64,000 nucleotides of DNA from Micromonospora chersina. Its GTDB lineage: Bacteria; Actinomycetota; Actinomycetes; Mycobacteriales; Micromonosporaceae. The notes under the pieces were generated by a model. That model made no database searches and was not told where the DNA came from. It saw only the letters and a list, made by a program, of their open reading frames with translations. Of the stretch, positions 8,442 to 16,356 are shown one piece after another. Made by a program: the position numbers and the translations under genes. The stretch spans positions 6,262,001 through 6,326,000 of the forward strand of contig NZ_FMIB01000002.1 of the NCBI RefSeq assembly GCF_900091475.1, written 5' to 3'. Position 1 is the stretch's first letter, and each line of letters starts with the position of its first letter.

Positions 8442-9306
8442 GGGTCGGTTCGCGGTCGTGGCGGCGCGGTGGTGGCCGCGGCCCGGTTCGCGGGGGAGGG
8501 CCGTGGCGTCGGGGTCGGTGGCCGTGGGGATGTCGCTGGCGTGGACCGCTCCGCGCCGCCACTTCCGTGGTCTTGGCGGGTTGTCGTTCGCTCCGGGCGG
8601 CTGGTCCCCGGGGTTGTCGGGCTGCGCCGCGCTTGGGCGGTTGGGGGATGGGGCTGGTCTGCGGTGGCCGCTTGGCGACTCGGTGGCTGAGTGGTGTGGT
8701 CTCCCGCTGCGCTGCACTGTGTTCGCGGCCCGCTCGGGGGCGGCGGCGTCCGCGGGCGATGCGGGGCGGGGGGCCGTGGGGCTGTTCGAGTCGGCTGCCG
8801 TGGGCGCCTCGTCCGGGGTCCGGGCAGCGCCTCCCGCGCCGCCGCCAGGGCCGGGCCGGCCCGTACCGCGGTCCGGGTCGGGCTGGCCCGCGTGCGGGGC
8901 GGCGGGTGGGCGGGGGTCGGGCGGGGAGGGGCGGGCTTCGTCGGCGGGGAGCGGGCCGGTGTCGCGGGTGCGAGCGCGTCGCGGCCGGCGTCCGGGAGAG
9001 GTCTCCACGAGTGCACAACGCGGCTGCCGGGTTTCGGTGACGAGCAGGGGCGCTCGCGGCGGCCGGTCAGCGCCTCGAGCGCGACCACCTCGGGTGCGCA
9101 CGCCGGTTTCTCGGGTGCTGCGACCCCCGGTGCCGGGGGCGGCCGGGCCCCGGAGGGGCGGCCACCTGCCCGGTCGGCCGCCGCGAGCGGCCTACGGTAC
9201 GAGGGTAGTCCGGTGAGATGAGCCACACAATGGGAATATCGAAGCCGATCAGGGACGGTGCGTGCTCGGCCCGGAAGTGTCGGACCTCGGGCGTACCGTT
9301 GATGTC
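8442..9306. other. 865-nt stretch without a supported gene
   Basis: Frames are open on both strands, but none has the near-100 percent third-position GC of neighbouring genes. Sampled triplet positions on the minus strand give about 65-80 percent GC, no better than the other phases. The plus strand is strongly G-rich. A degenerate copy of a palindrome also seen at 44859-44903 lies at 8571-8600, supporting non-coding DNA. The uvrB promoter must lie in the last 100 nt, but no clear box or SOS operator was found. Confidence 0.5.
8571..8600 (+). repeat. Degenerate half copy of the 44859 palindrome
   Basis: Thirty bases beginning TCTTGG and containing the exact 13-mer GTTGTCGTTCGCT match the left part of the palindrome at 44860-44889, with 5 mismatches in 30. 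The right arm is not recognisable here. It marks this low-coding stretch as a place where dispersed repeats have landed. Confidence 0.45.
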
Positions 9307-11415
9307 ATGGCGCTCGACATTCCCCGGCTCGACGGCCGCTTCCAGGTCGTCAGCGAGTTCCAGCCGGCCGGCGACCAGCCGGCAGCCATCGACGAGCTTG
9401 AGCGTCGCGTGCGACATGGTGACCGTAACACGGTGCTGCTCGGCGCGACCGGCACCGGCAAGAGCGCCACCACGGCGTGGCTTGTCGAGCGGCTCCAGCG
9501 GCCGACCCTGGTGCTCGCGCCCAACAAGACCCTCGCCGCCCAGCTCGCCAAGGAGTTCAGCGAGCTGCTGCCGCACAACGCGGTCGAATACTTCGTCTCC
9601 TACTACGACTACTACCAGCCCGAGGCGTACATCCCGCAGACCGACACCTACATCGAGAAGGACTCCTCGATCAACGAGGAGGTCGAGCGGCTGCGGCACT
9701 CGGCGACCATGTCGCTGCTCACCCGGCGCGACGTGATCGTGGTGGCCACGGTGTCGGCGATCTACGGCCTGGGCACGCCGGAGGAATACCTCGACCGTGC
9801 TGTGCGGGTCAAGGTGGGGCAGGAGCTCGACCGCGACCAGTTGCTGCGCCGGCTGGTCGACATCCAGTACACGCGCAACGACATGGCCTTCCAGCGCGGC
9901 ACCTTCCGGGTGCGCGGCGACACGCTGGAGATCATTCCGGCCTACGAGGAGCTGGCCGTCCGGATCGAGCTGTTCGGCGACGAGATCGAGAAGCTCTACT
10001 ACCTCAACCCGCTCACCGGCGACGTGGTCCGCGAGGTCGACAGCCTGATGATCTTCCCGGCCACGCACTACGCGGCCGGGCCGGAGCGGATGGAGCGGGC
10101 GATCCGCGATATCGAGGCCGAGTTGGGCGAGCGGCTGGCCGAGCTGGAGCGGCAGGGCAAGCTGCTGGAGGCGCAGCGGCTGCGGATGCGCACCACCTAC
10201 GACATCGAGATGATGCGCCAGGTCGGCTTCTGCTCCGGCATCGAGAACTACTCGATGCACATCGACGGGCGGCTGCCGGGCAGCCCGCCGCACTGCCTTC
10301 TCGACTACTTCCCCGACGACTTCCTGACGGTGGTCGACGAGTCGCACGTGACCATCCCGCAAATCGGCGGCATGTACGAGGGCGACGCCTCCCGCAAGCG
10401 GATGCTCATCGACCACGGCTTCCGGCTGCCCAGCGCGGCCGACAACCGGCCGTTGCGCTTCGACGAGTTCCTGGAGCGGGTCGGCCAGATGGTCTTCCTC
10501 TCCGCGACCCCCGGTCCGTGGGAGCTGGAGCAGGCCCAGGGCGAGTTCGTCGAGCAGGTGATCCGACCCACCGGCCTGATCGACCCCGAGGTCGTCGTGA
10601 AGCCCACGAAGGGGCAGATCGACGACCTCATGCACGAGATCAAGCTGCGCACCGAGCGGGACGAGCGGGTCCTGGTCACCACGCTGACCAAGAAGATGGC
10701 CGAGGACCTGTCCGACTACCTGCTGGAGAACGGCATCCGGGTCCGTTACCTGCACTCGGAGGTCGACACGCTGCGCCGGGTGGAGCTGCTGCGCGAGCTG
10801 CGCAAGGGCGACTACGACGTGCTGGTCGGCATCAACCTGCTCCGCGAGGGCCTCGACCTGCCCGAGGTCTCCCTGGTGGCGATCCTCGACGCCGACAAGG
10901 AGGGCTTCCTGCGCAGCGGCCGGTCGCTGATCCAGACCATCGGCCGCGCGGCCCGTAACGTCTCGGGCCAGGTCCACATGTACGCCGACAAGATCACCCC
11001 GTCGATGGCGGACGCGATCGACGAGACCAACCGGCGCCGGGCCAAGCAGATCGCGCACAACGAGGCCAACGGGATCAGCCCGGAGCCGCTGCGCAAGAAG
11101 ATCCACGACATCCTGGACGACATCTACCGCGAGGCGGAGGACACCGAGAACAGCCGGGTCGGCGGAGCTGTCCGGCAGCTGTCCCGGGGCAAGGCGCCGG
11201 TCAAGGAGACCCGCAGCCGGGGCCGGGGCGGCGCGGCGACGCCGTCGCGGGAGGGGATGGCCCGGGCCGACCTGGCCAACCTCATCCAGGAGCTCAACGA
11301 CCAGATGCTCGCCGCCGCGCGGGAGTTGCAGTTCGAGCTGGCCGCCCGGATCCGCGACGAGGTCGCCGACCTGAAGAAGGAACTCCGCGGGATGGACGCC
11401 GCCGGGGTGAAGTGA
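9307..11415 (+). CDS. uvrB: Excinuclease ABC subunit B
   Basis: A 702-residue UvrB, the damage-verifying helicase-like subunit of nucleotide excision repair. Visible features are Walker A GATGTGKS (residues 47-54), the aromatic beta-hairpin that grips DNA ([10 protein letters not shown]), the DESH box ([11 protein letters not shown]), helicase motifs V/VI ([26 protein letters not shown]) and a C-terminal UVR motif that contacts UvrC. The ATG at 9307 ([12 protein letters not shown]) is the family start; the frame is open 45 nt upstream. UvrA and UvrC are encoded 29 and 33 kb downstream. I looked for an actinobacterial LexA box upstream and did not find one. Confidence 0.98.
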   Translation: MALDIPRLDGRFQVVSEFQPAGDQPAAIDELERRVRHGDRNTVLLGATGTGKSATTAWLVERLQRPTLVLAPNKTLAAQLAKEFSELLPHNAVEYFVSYYDYYQPEAYIPQTDTYIEKDSSINEEVERLRHSATMSLLTRRDVIVVATVSAIYGLGTPEEYLDRAVRVKVGQELDRDQLLRRLVDIQYTRNDMAFQRGTFRVRGDTLEIIPAYEELAVRIELFGDEIEKLYYLNPLTGDVVREVDSLMIFPATHYAAGPERMERAIRDIEAELGERLAELERQGKLLEAQRLRMRTTYDIEMMRQVGFCSGIENYSMHIDGRLPGSPPHCLLDYFPDDFLTVVDESHVTIPQIGGMYEGDASRKRMLIDHGFRLPSAADNRPLRFDEFLERVGQMVFLSATPGPWELEQAQGEFVEQVIRPTGLIDPEVVVKPTKGQIDDLMHEIKLRTERDERVLVTTLTKKMAEDLSDYLLENGIRVRYLHSEVDTLRRVELLRELRKGDYDVLVGINLLREGLDLPEVSLVAILDADKEGFLRSGRSLIQTIGRAARNVSGQVHMYADKITPSMADAIDETNRRRAKQIAHNEANGISPEPLRKKIHDILDDIYREAEDTENSRVGGAVRQLSRGKAPVKETRSRGRGGAATPSREGMARADLANLIQELNDQMLAAARELQFELAARIRDEVADLKKELRGMDAAGVK

Positions 11416-11439
11416 CGCGCCGGGGTGGGGGAGGCCGCC

Positions 11440-12390
11440 GTGCTGACCGAGGCCGTGATCGGGCTCCCCGACCCCCGGCTGCGCCACTACGTCGACAGCT
11501 ATCTCGGCTACCGGGAGCGGACGGCCGGCCCGGTGGTGCGCCGGGAGGCGGCCGGTGCCTTCGTGGTGCTGATCCTCGGCTGGGGCGCCCCGCTGGACGT
11601 GACCGATCCGCGTGCCGCCGACCGGGGCGCGCACGCGACGAACGCCTTCCTGGCCGGGCCGTTCGACGGCTGGTGCGCGACGCGCACCGCCGGCGAGGGC
11701 GCCGGTGTGCAGGTGCTGCTGACCGCCCCGGCCGCTCGCCGGCTGCTCGGGCTGCCGCTGGGTGAGCTCGCCAACCGGGCGGTCCCGGTCGACCGGCTCG
11801 CCGGCTGGTTGGCCCGGCTCCGCGACGAGCTTGCCGCTCTGCCCGACTGGGCGGGTCGGTTCGCCCGGCTCGACGCCGCCCTCGCGGCCCGGCTGGCGGT
11901 GACCGGGCCGGTCGATGCGCGCCTGCTGCGGGCCTGGCGGCTGCTCGACGGCAGCGGCGGCGGGCTGGGCGTCGCCGCGCTGGCCGAGGAGGTCGGCTGG
12001 AGCCGCCGCCACCTGGCGGTCCGGTTCCGGCGGGAGTTCGGCCTGCCCCCGAAGACCGTCGCCCGGCTGCTCCGCTTCCAGCGGGCGTACGCCATGGTGG
12101 GCCGCACGCTCGTCACCGCGCCGACCGGCGACACGCACCCGGCGGCCGGCACAGGCGGCGGACCGGCGGCGGCCGGTGACGCGCACCCGGCGGCCGGCCC
12201 GGGCGGCGGCGGACGGGCGGCGGCCGGCAACGGGCACCCGGCGGCCGGCGCAGACCCCGGATGGGCGGAGCTGGCGGCGCGGTGCGGCTACTACGACCAG
12301 TCGCACCTGATCCGGGAGTTCCGCGAGTTCGCCGGGTCGACCCCCACGACGCTGGCCCGGCCCGGGTCACATTCGTCCAATCCCGGCTGA
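11440..12390 (+). CDS. AraC-family transcriptional regulator with repeat insertion in the HTH domain
   Basis: About 316 residues. An N-terminal sensory part is followed by the AraC double helix-turn-helix. The first HTH reads GVAALAEEVGWSRRHLAVRFRR and leads into LPPKTVARLLRFQRA. The second is WAELAARCGYYDQSHLIREF, ending FREFAGSTPTTL. Between them, where relatives have a linker of only a few residues, lie about 45 residues rich in Gly, Ala, Pro and His with three HPAAG copies (nt 12128-12253). The fold resembles the DUF6597/AraC regulators common in actinobacteria. The GTG at 11440 follows GGGGGAGG by about 6 nt and is preferred over the GTG at 11425. It lies 24 nt after uvrB and may be co-transcribed. 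The regulon is unknown; the VOC gene downstream is a candidate target. Confidence 0.88.
   Translation: MLTEAVIGLPDPRLRHYVDSYLGYRERTAGPVVRREAAGAFVVLILGWGAPLDVTDPRAADRGAHATNAFLAGPFDGWCATRTAGEGAGVQVLLTAPAARRLLGLPLGELANRAVPVDRLAGWLARLRDELAALPDWAGRFARLDAALAARLAVTGPVDARLLRAWRLLDGSGGGLGVAALAEEVGWSRRHLAVRFRREFGLPPKTVARLLRFQRAYAMVGRTLVTAPTGDTHPAAGTGGGPAAAGDAHPAAGPGGGGRAAAGNGHPAAGADPGWAELAARCGYYDQSHLIREFREFAGSTPTTLARPGSHSSNPG
12128..12253 (+). repeat. In-frame tandem repeat inside the AraC-type gene
   Basis: Three copies of CACCCGGCGGCCGG start at 12136, 12184 and 12235, spaced 48 and 51 nt, with GGCGGC-rich filler between. Both spacings are multiples of three, so the expansion keeps the frame and adds about 16-17 residues per unit. 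Confidence 0.85.
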
Positions 12391-12415
12391 CCCGCCCACC
12401 GGCAGACTCGGACCC

Positions 12416-12784
12416 ATGCGAAGCATCTACCCGGTCCTCCGGTACCCCGACCCCCGCGCCGCCGTCGACTTCCTCCGGTCCGCGTTCGGCCTCACCGTCC
12501 ACGAGGTGCACGAGGGCCCTGACGGCTCGGTGCGGCACGCCCAACTGGGCTACGGCGACGACCTCGTCATGCTCGGCCCCGGGCCGGCCCCGGCGAGCCG
12601 GCCGGCCGACGACGACTACCGCGTCTACGTGGCCGTCGACGACGTCGACGCGCACCACGAGCGGGCCCGTGCGGCCGGCGCGGAGGTCGTCCGGCCGCCC
12701 TTCGACACCGACTACGGCTCCCGTGACTACGCCGCCCGCGATCTGGCCGGCCTCGTCTGGTCCTTCGGCACCTACCGTCCCTGA
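12416..12784 (+). CDS. VOC (glyoxalase/bleomycin-resistance) family protein
   Basis: A 122-residue single-domain VOC protein with two beta-alpha-beta-beta-beta repeats. They begin IYPVLRYPDPRAAVDFLRSA and YRVYVAVDDVDAHHERAR, and the protein ends DLAGLVWSFGTY. The family binds a metal or small ligand; the subgroup resembles PhnB/AraC-linked VOC proteins. Substrate is unknown. It starts 25 nt after the AraC regulator, so it may be the last gene of that unit and controlled by it. Confidence 0.88.
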   Translation: MRSIYPVLRYPDPRAAVDFLRSAFGLTVHEVHEGPDGSVRHAQLGYGDDLVMLGPGPAPASRPADDDYRVYVAVDDVDAHHERARAAGAEVVRPPFDTDYGSRDYAARDLAGLVWSFGTYRP

Positions 12785-12815
12785 CGCCCGACGATAGCTC
12801 TGCGCGAGCAAGGTA

Positions 12816-12844
12816 TTGCCCTGCGTGATGGTCATGCGTACTCT
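12816..12844 (+). promoter_or_regulatory. Probable SigA-type promoter for the XRE regulator
   Basis: TTGCCC (12816-12821) and TACTCT (12839-12844) are separated by an ideal 17 nt. The start codon at 12865 follows 20 nt later, with GGGGAGG in between. Confidence 0.6.
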
Positions 12845-12864
12845 CCCTCGGTGGGGAGGCGCGC

Positions 12865-13755
12865 ATGCCGTTGTCAGCAAGTCCTGTCGTCCGGCGGGTG
12901 CGGCTCGGCGCGGAGCTGCGCCGGCTGCGCCGCCGGGAGTCGCTCACCCTGGAGCAGGTCTGCGGCCGGCTCGGCTGGGCGTCCACATCGAAGCTGTCCC
13001 GCATCGAGCTGGGGCAGAGCCGGCCCGACCTGGCCGACGTGCTCGACCTGCTCGACGTCTACGCGGTGCCGCCCCACCAGCGGGACGAGCTGATCGTCAT
13101 CGCCCGCGACGCCGCCACCGGCCGCGGCTGGTCCAAGGCGCTGGGCGAGATGGGGGAGCGGCAGCGGGCGTACGCGGAACTGGAGGCGGGCGCGGTCCGC
13201 ATCGTGGACTACCAGCCGGTGCTGGTGCCCGGGCTGCTCCAGATCCCCGAGTACGCCCGGTTGCGGGTGTCGGCCGGCGCGCTGCTCGCCGACGACGTGG
13301 ACGTCGAGGCAGACGTCCGCGCCCGCGCGGTGCGCCAGGAGGTGCTGTGCCGGCCGGAGCCTCCGCACTACACCGCGCTGATCGACGAGCGTGCCTGCGA
13401 CCCGGCCGGCCTGTCCGTCGAGGTCTGGCGGGACCAGCTCCGGCACCTGGTCGTCCTCGCCGAACGGCCGCACGTCACCATCCGGCTGCTGCCCGCGAAC
13501 GCCTCCCCGTACGGCGACCTGCACCCGCTCGCGCCGTTCTCGTACTACGCGTATCCGGACCCGGACGACCCGCGCACCGTGCTGGTGGAGACGCTCACCA
13601 CCGACCTGAGGCTGGTCGCCGAGGCGGACGTCGCCCGCTACGAGCAGGTGGTCGACTGGCTGCTGGCGGCGGCGCTGCCGGAGGAGGAGACGGTGGAGCT
13701 GCTCGGCCGGCGGCTCGGCCCCGCGCCGGTGCCCCGGCCCCGCGAGCCTGACTGA
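12865..13755 (+). CDS. XRE-family regulator with DUF5753 domain
   Basis: A 296-residue protein. Residues ~10-75 are a Cro/C1-type HTH (LGAELRRLRRRESLTLEQVCGRLGWASTSKLSRIELG in outline). The rest is a DUF5753 domain marked by YQPVLVPGLLQIPEYAR, PHYTALIDERA and RLLPANASPYGDLHPLAPFSYY. Such regulators are numerous in sporulating actinomycetes and usually sit beside a short DUF397 gene; none is present here. Ligand and targets are unknown. A strong Shine-Dalgarno (GGGGAGG) precedes the ATG. Confidence 0.92.
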   Translation: MPLSASPVVRRVRLGAELRRLRRRESLTLEQVCGRLGWASTSKLSRIELGQSRPDLADVLDLLDVYAVPPHQRDELIVIARDAATGRGWSKALGEMGERQRAYAELEAGAVRIVDYQPVLVPGLLQIPEYARLRVSAGALLADDVDVEADVRARAVRQEVLCRPEPPHYTALIDERACDPAGLSVEVWRDQLRHLVVLAERPHVTIRLLPANASPYGDLHPLAPFSYYAYPDPDDPRTVLVETLTTDLRLVAEADVARYEQVVDWLLAAALPEEETVELLGRRLGPAPVPRPREPD

Positions 13756-13878
13756 GCGGTCAGCCCGACCCGGCGAACGCGGCGTTCGGCGCGCGGCCAC
13801 CGGGCCCGGCGCCCCCGATGTCCGTCGGGTTCCGGTGGCCGGCGCGTCGAGCGCAGGCTATGTCAGGGGTACGACAGC

Positions 13879-14172
13879 TCAGGCCGGCACGTCGACGAAG
13901 TGCTCGACCAGCGGCGGGCCGGCGAAGTGCGGCCCGATCAGCGCCCGCCACTGCCCGAAGCGCTCGCTCTGCCGGAAGTTGACGTCGTGCGCCTCGACGG
14001 AGTCCCACTCCACCAGCAGCACGAACCGGGACGGCGACTCGACGCCGCGGGTCATCCGCACCGAGCGGCAGCCCTCGGTGCCGGCGAGGATCGGGCGCGC
14101 CTTCGCGTAGGCGGCGGCGAAGTCGTCCTCGTGTCCGGGCGTCACGTCGATAAGCGCGACCTCAAGAACCAT
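13879..14172 (-). CDS. Antibiotic biosynthesis monooxygenase (ABM) domain protein
   Basis: A 97-residue dimeric alpha-beta barrel protein of the ABM type: VLEVALIDVTPGHEDDFAAAY at the start in outline, then TEGCRSVRMTRGVESPSRFVLLVEW, and an SERFGQWRALIGPHF helix near the end. Members act as cofactor-free monooxygenases, haem-degrading or stress proteins, and the fold alone does not decide. The ATG at 14172 is chosen over an upstream open stretch because MVLEVALIDV begins the first strand and GAGG lies about 10 nt upstream. Confidence 0.85.
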   Translation of the reverse strand: MVLEVALIDVTPGHEDDFAAAYAKARPILAGTEGCRSVRMTRGVESPSRFVLLVEWDSVEAHDVNFRQSERFGQWRALIGPHFAGPPLVEHFVDVPA

Positions 14173-14242
14173 GCCGGAAGCCTCGCACGCCGGCCGCCGT
14201 CCGGTACGCCCCGGGGGCTGTTCTGCGCGCCACACCCGGCTC

Positions 14243-14248
14243 TAGGGT
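14243..14248 (+). promoter_or_regulatory. Possible -10 box of the pnuC-nadR operon
   Basis: TAGGGT lies 27 nt upstream of the pnuC ATG, with a clear Shine-Dalgarno (GGGGGAGG) between. No good -35 was identified. Confidence 0.4.
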
Positions 14249-14275
14249 GGGCGCTCGGGAAACGGGGGAGGACAC

Positions 14276-14929
14276 ATGCTCGACTGGCTCACCGCCACGG
14301 CGTTCACGGTGCTGGGCGCCGGCACCACCTGGGCGGAGCTGCTCGGTTTCGCCACCGGTGTGGTCAACGTCTGGCTGGTGGCTCGGCAGCACATCGCCAA
14401 CTGGCCGATCGGCATCGCCAACGTGCTGCTGCTGATGCTGCTGTTCTGGACCGCCGGCCTGTACGCCGACGCCGGCCTCCAGGTCGTCTACGTGCTCCTG
14501 GGGCTCTACGGCTGGTGGCACTGGCTGTTCGGCGGGGAGCGGCGCAGCCGGCTGACCGTGGCCCGGACCAGCCGGCGCGAGTGGTGGGCGCTCGGCGTGG
14601 CCGGGGTGGTGCTCACCGCCGGGCTCTGGGCGTTGCTGGACCGGGCCACCGATTCCACGGTGCCGCTGGCCGACGCGCTCACCACCGCGCTGTCGCTGCT
14701 CGCCACCTACGGCCAGACGCGCAAGCTGGTGGAGAGCTGGTGGCTGTGGATCGCCGCCGACCTCTTCTACATCCCGCTGTACGCGTACAAGGGACTCTGG
14801 CTGACCGGCGGCCTCTACCTCATCTTCCTGGCGCTCTGCGTGGTGGGGCTGCGGGAGTGGCGGGCGGACCTGCGCCGGCGCGCGGCGGCGACCCCGGTGC
14901 CGCCCGGCCCGGCCCCGGTCGCCGCGTGA
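14276..14929 (+). CDS. pnuC: Nicotinamide riboside/mononucleotide transporter PnuC
   Basis: A 217-residue membrane protein with about seven hydrophobic segments and the PnuC core. Visible marks are ELLGFATGVVNVWLVAR, NWPIGIANVLLLMLLF, QVVYVLLGLYGWWHW and LATYGQTRKLVESWWLWIAADLFYIPLYA (each given in part). PnuC carries nicotinamide riboside by facilitated diffusion, trapped inside by phosphorylation. The next gene, nadR, encodes exactly that kinase plus the adenylyltransferase, and its GTG overlaps the pnuC stop (GTGA). The two therefore form a salvage operon for NAD. Confidence 0.95.
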   Translation: MLDWLTATAFTVLGAGTTWAELLGFATGVVNVWLVARQHIANWPIGIANVLLLMLLFWTAGLYADAGLQVVYVLLGLYGWWHWLFGGERRSRLTVARTSRREWWALGVAGVVLTAGLWALLDRATDSTVPLADALTTALSLLATYGQTRKLVESWWLWIAADLFYIPLYAYKGLWLTGGLYLIFLALCVVGLREWRADLRRRAAATPVPPGPAPVAA

Positions 14930-16041
14930 GCGCGGGGAGCGAGCCGGGTCGGGAGTTCCGGCACGGCCTGGTGGTGGGCAAGTTCTACCCGCCGCACGCC
15001 GGGCACCACGCGCTGATCGGGGCGGCCGCCGCCCGTTGCGAGGCGGTCACCGTGGTGGTCGCCCCGTCCCGTCGGGAGTCGATCCCGCTGGACCTGCGGG
15101 TCGCCTGGCTGCGGGAGGCGCACGCCGCCACGCCGTGGGTGCGGTTCGTCGGCCGGTACGACGACCATCCGGTCGACTACGCCGACCCGGCGGTGTGGGA
15201 CCTGCACTGCGCGGTGTTCGCCGACGCGTTGGGCGGGGAGCCGGTGGACGCGGTGTTCTCGTCCGAGGCGTACGGCGAGGAGTTGGCCCGTCGTTTCGGC
15301 GCATTCGCGGTCTGCGTGGACCTGGACCGGCGTGCCGTCCCGGTCTCCGGCACGGCCGTGCGCGCGGACCCGGCGGCGCACTGGCCTCGGCTGAGCCCGG
15401 CGGTGCGGGCCTGGCTGGTCCGTCGGGTCGTGGTGGTCGGTGCCGAGTCCACGGGCACCACGACGATGGCGGAGGCGCTCGCCGCCCACTACGGCACCGC
15501 CTGGGTCCCGGAGTACGGCCGCGAGCTGACCGAGCGCAAGCTCGCCGGGCTGCGGGGTGTCCGGCCGGACGCGACGGTCTTCGACGTCACCTGGGACCGG
15601 GACGACTTCCTCGAGGTGGTCCGCGAGCAGCAGGCCGCCGAGGACGCGGCGGCGCGGGTCAGCGGTCCTCTGCTGTTCTGCGACACGGACGCGCGGGCCA
15701 CCGCCATCTGGGAGGAGCGCTACCTCGGGTCGTCGTCGGAGGCCGTCCGGTCGGCGGCGCGCCGGCCGGCGCTGTACCTGCTGACCGACCACGACGGGGT
15801 GCCGTTCGCCGACGACGGCCTGCGTGACGGCGAGCACCTGCGGGCCTGGATGACCGGCCGGTTCCGGTCGGAGCTGGCCGGCTGCGGGGTGCCGGTGGTC
15901 GAGCTGCGCGGGTCGCACGAGGAGCGGCTGGCGGTCGCCGTGGCCGCCTGCGACGCCCTGCTGGCGGCGGGCTGGTCGTTCGCCGAGCCGCTGGTCCCAG
16001 GAGCGAGCCGAAGCGCGACAGTCGGACACCTAGCCTCCTAG
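14926..16041 (+). CDS. nadR: NadR-type NMN adenylyltransferase / ribosylnicotinamide kinase
   Basis: A 371-residue bifunctional salvage enzyme without the N-terminal HTH repressor domain of enterobacterial NadR. Residues ~12-165 are the nucleotidyltransferase (VVGKFYPPHAGHHALIG with the HAGH motif at 24-27; PVSGTAVRADP as the ISSTR-like motif). Residues ~168-350 are the kinase. The kinase P-loop reads GAESTGTTT (172-180), so the usual P-loop lysine (as in GAESSGKST) is a threonine. The same form is, to my memory, found in other actinobacterial homologues. The GTG start overlaps the pnuC stop by four bases. Its first 25 nt closely match the 60-bp element at 32585, so the first eight or so residues may come from that repeat. 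Confidence 0.92.
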   Translation: MSAGSEPGREFRHGLVVGKFYPPHAGHHALIGAAAARCEAVTVVVAPSRRESIPLDLRVAWLREAHAATPWVRFVGRYDDHPVDYADPAVWDLHCAVFADALGGEPVDAVFSSEAYGEELARRFGAFAVCVDLDRRAVPVSGTAVRADPAAHWPRLSPAVRAWLVRRVVVVGAESTGTTTMAEALAAHYGTAWVPEYGRELTERKLAGLRGVRPDATVFDVTWDRDDFLEVVREQQAAEDAAARVSGPLLFCDTDARATAIWEERYLGSSSEAVRSAARRPALYLLTDHDGVPFADDGLRDGEHLRAWMTGRFRSELAGCGVPVVELRGSHEERLAVAVAACDALLAAGWSFAEPLVPGASRSATVGHLAS

Positions 16042-16356
16042 GATGCGCTACGCGACGAGACCCGTCGCACGTCGGAACGTGATGACCCTGGCAAACGGGG
16101 CCCCCGAAGATGCGCCGACCGGGCCTGATGGTGAACAATGGCGGCCGAGGAGGGGAGTATTCCCCCGTGACGGAGTCGTCAGCACGGAAGAGCGCCGGCC
16201 CCCCGGTCGCACGACCCGGCTCCGTCGGTCAGTGACCCGTTCCCGGGTCGGTGGCGGAAGAGACCTCCGACAGTCACCAGAGTCAGCGTCGACGCACCCC
16301 GGCACCTCACCCGGCGTACGGTGTGCCCGACGCTGTGTGTCTGCCGGAGGATGGAT
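16042..16356 (+). other. 315-nt leader region upstream of terC
   Basis: No gene is supported here. It holds the riboswitch at 16147-16269. A possible -10 box TAGGAT (16039-16044) overlaps the nadR stop codon, which would give a leader of about 300 nt. The Shine-Dalgarno GGAGG is at 16346-16350. Confidence 0.5.
16147..16269 (+). promoter_or_regulatory. yybP-ykoY type manganese riboswitch upstream of terC
   Basis: Conserved blocks of this class occur in order and spacing. The P1 5' strand GGAGG (16149-16153) runs straight into GGAGTA (16154-16159). The invariant-type GTCGTCA follows at 16175-16181. The 3' strand AGACCTCC (16261-16268) pairs its CCTCC with GGAGG. The known L. lactis element has AAAGG-GGAGUA, GUCGUCA and AGACC-UUU in the same arrangement. 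GC-rich arms between the blocks can form P2 and P3. In E. coli the same class controls alx, a TerC-family Mn exporter, and here the next gene is a TerC protein 88 nt downstream. I infer activation by Mn(II). The mechanism (translation or transcription) is not clear. Confidence 0.85.
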
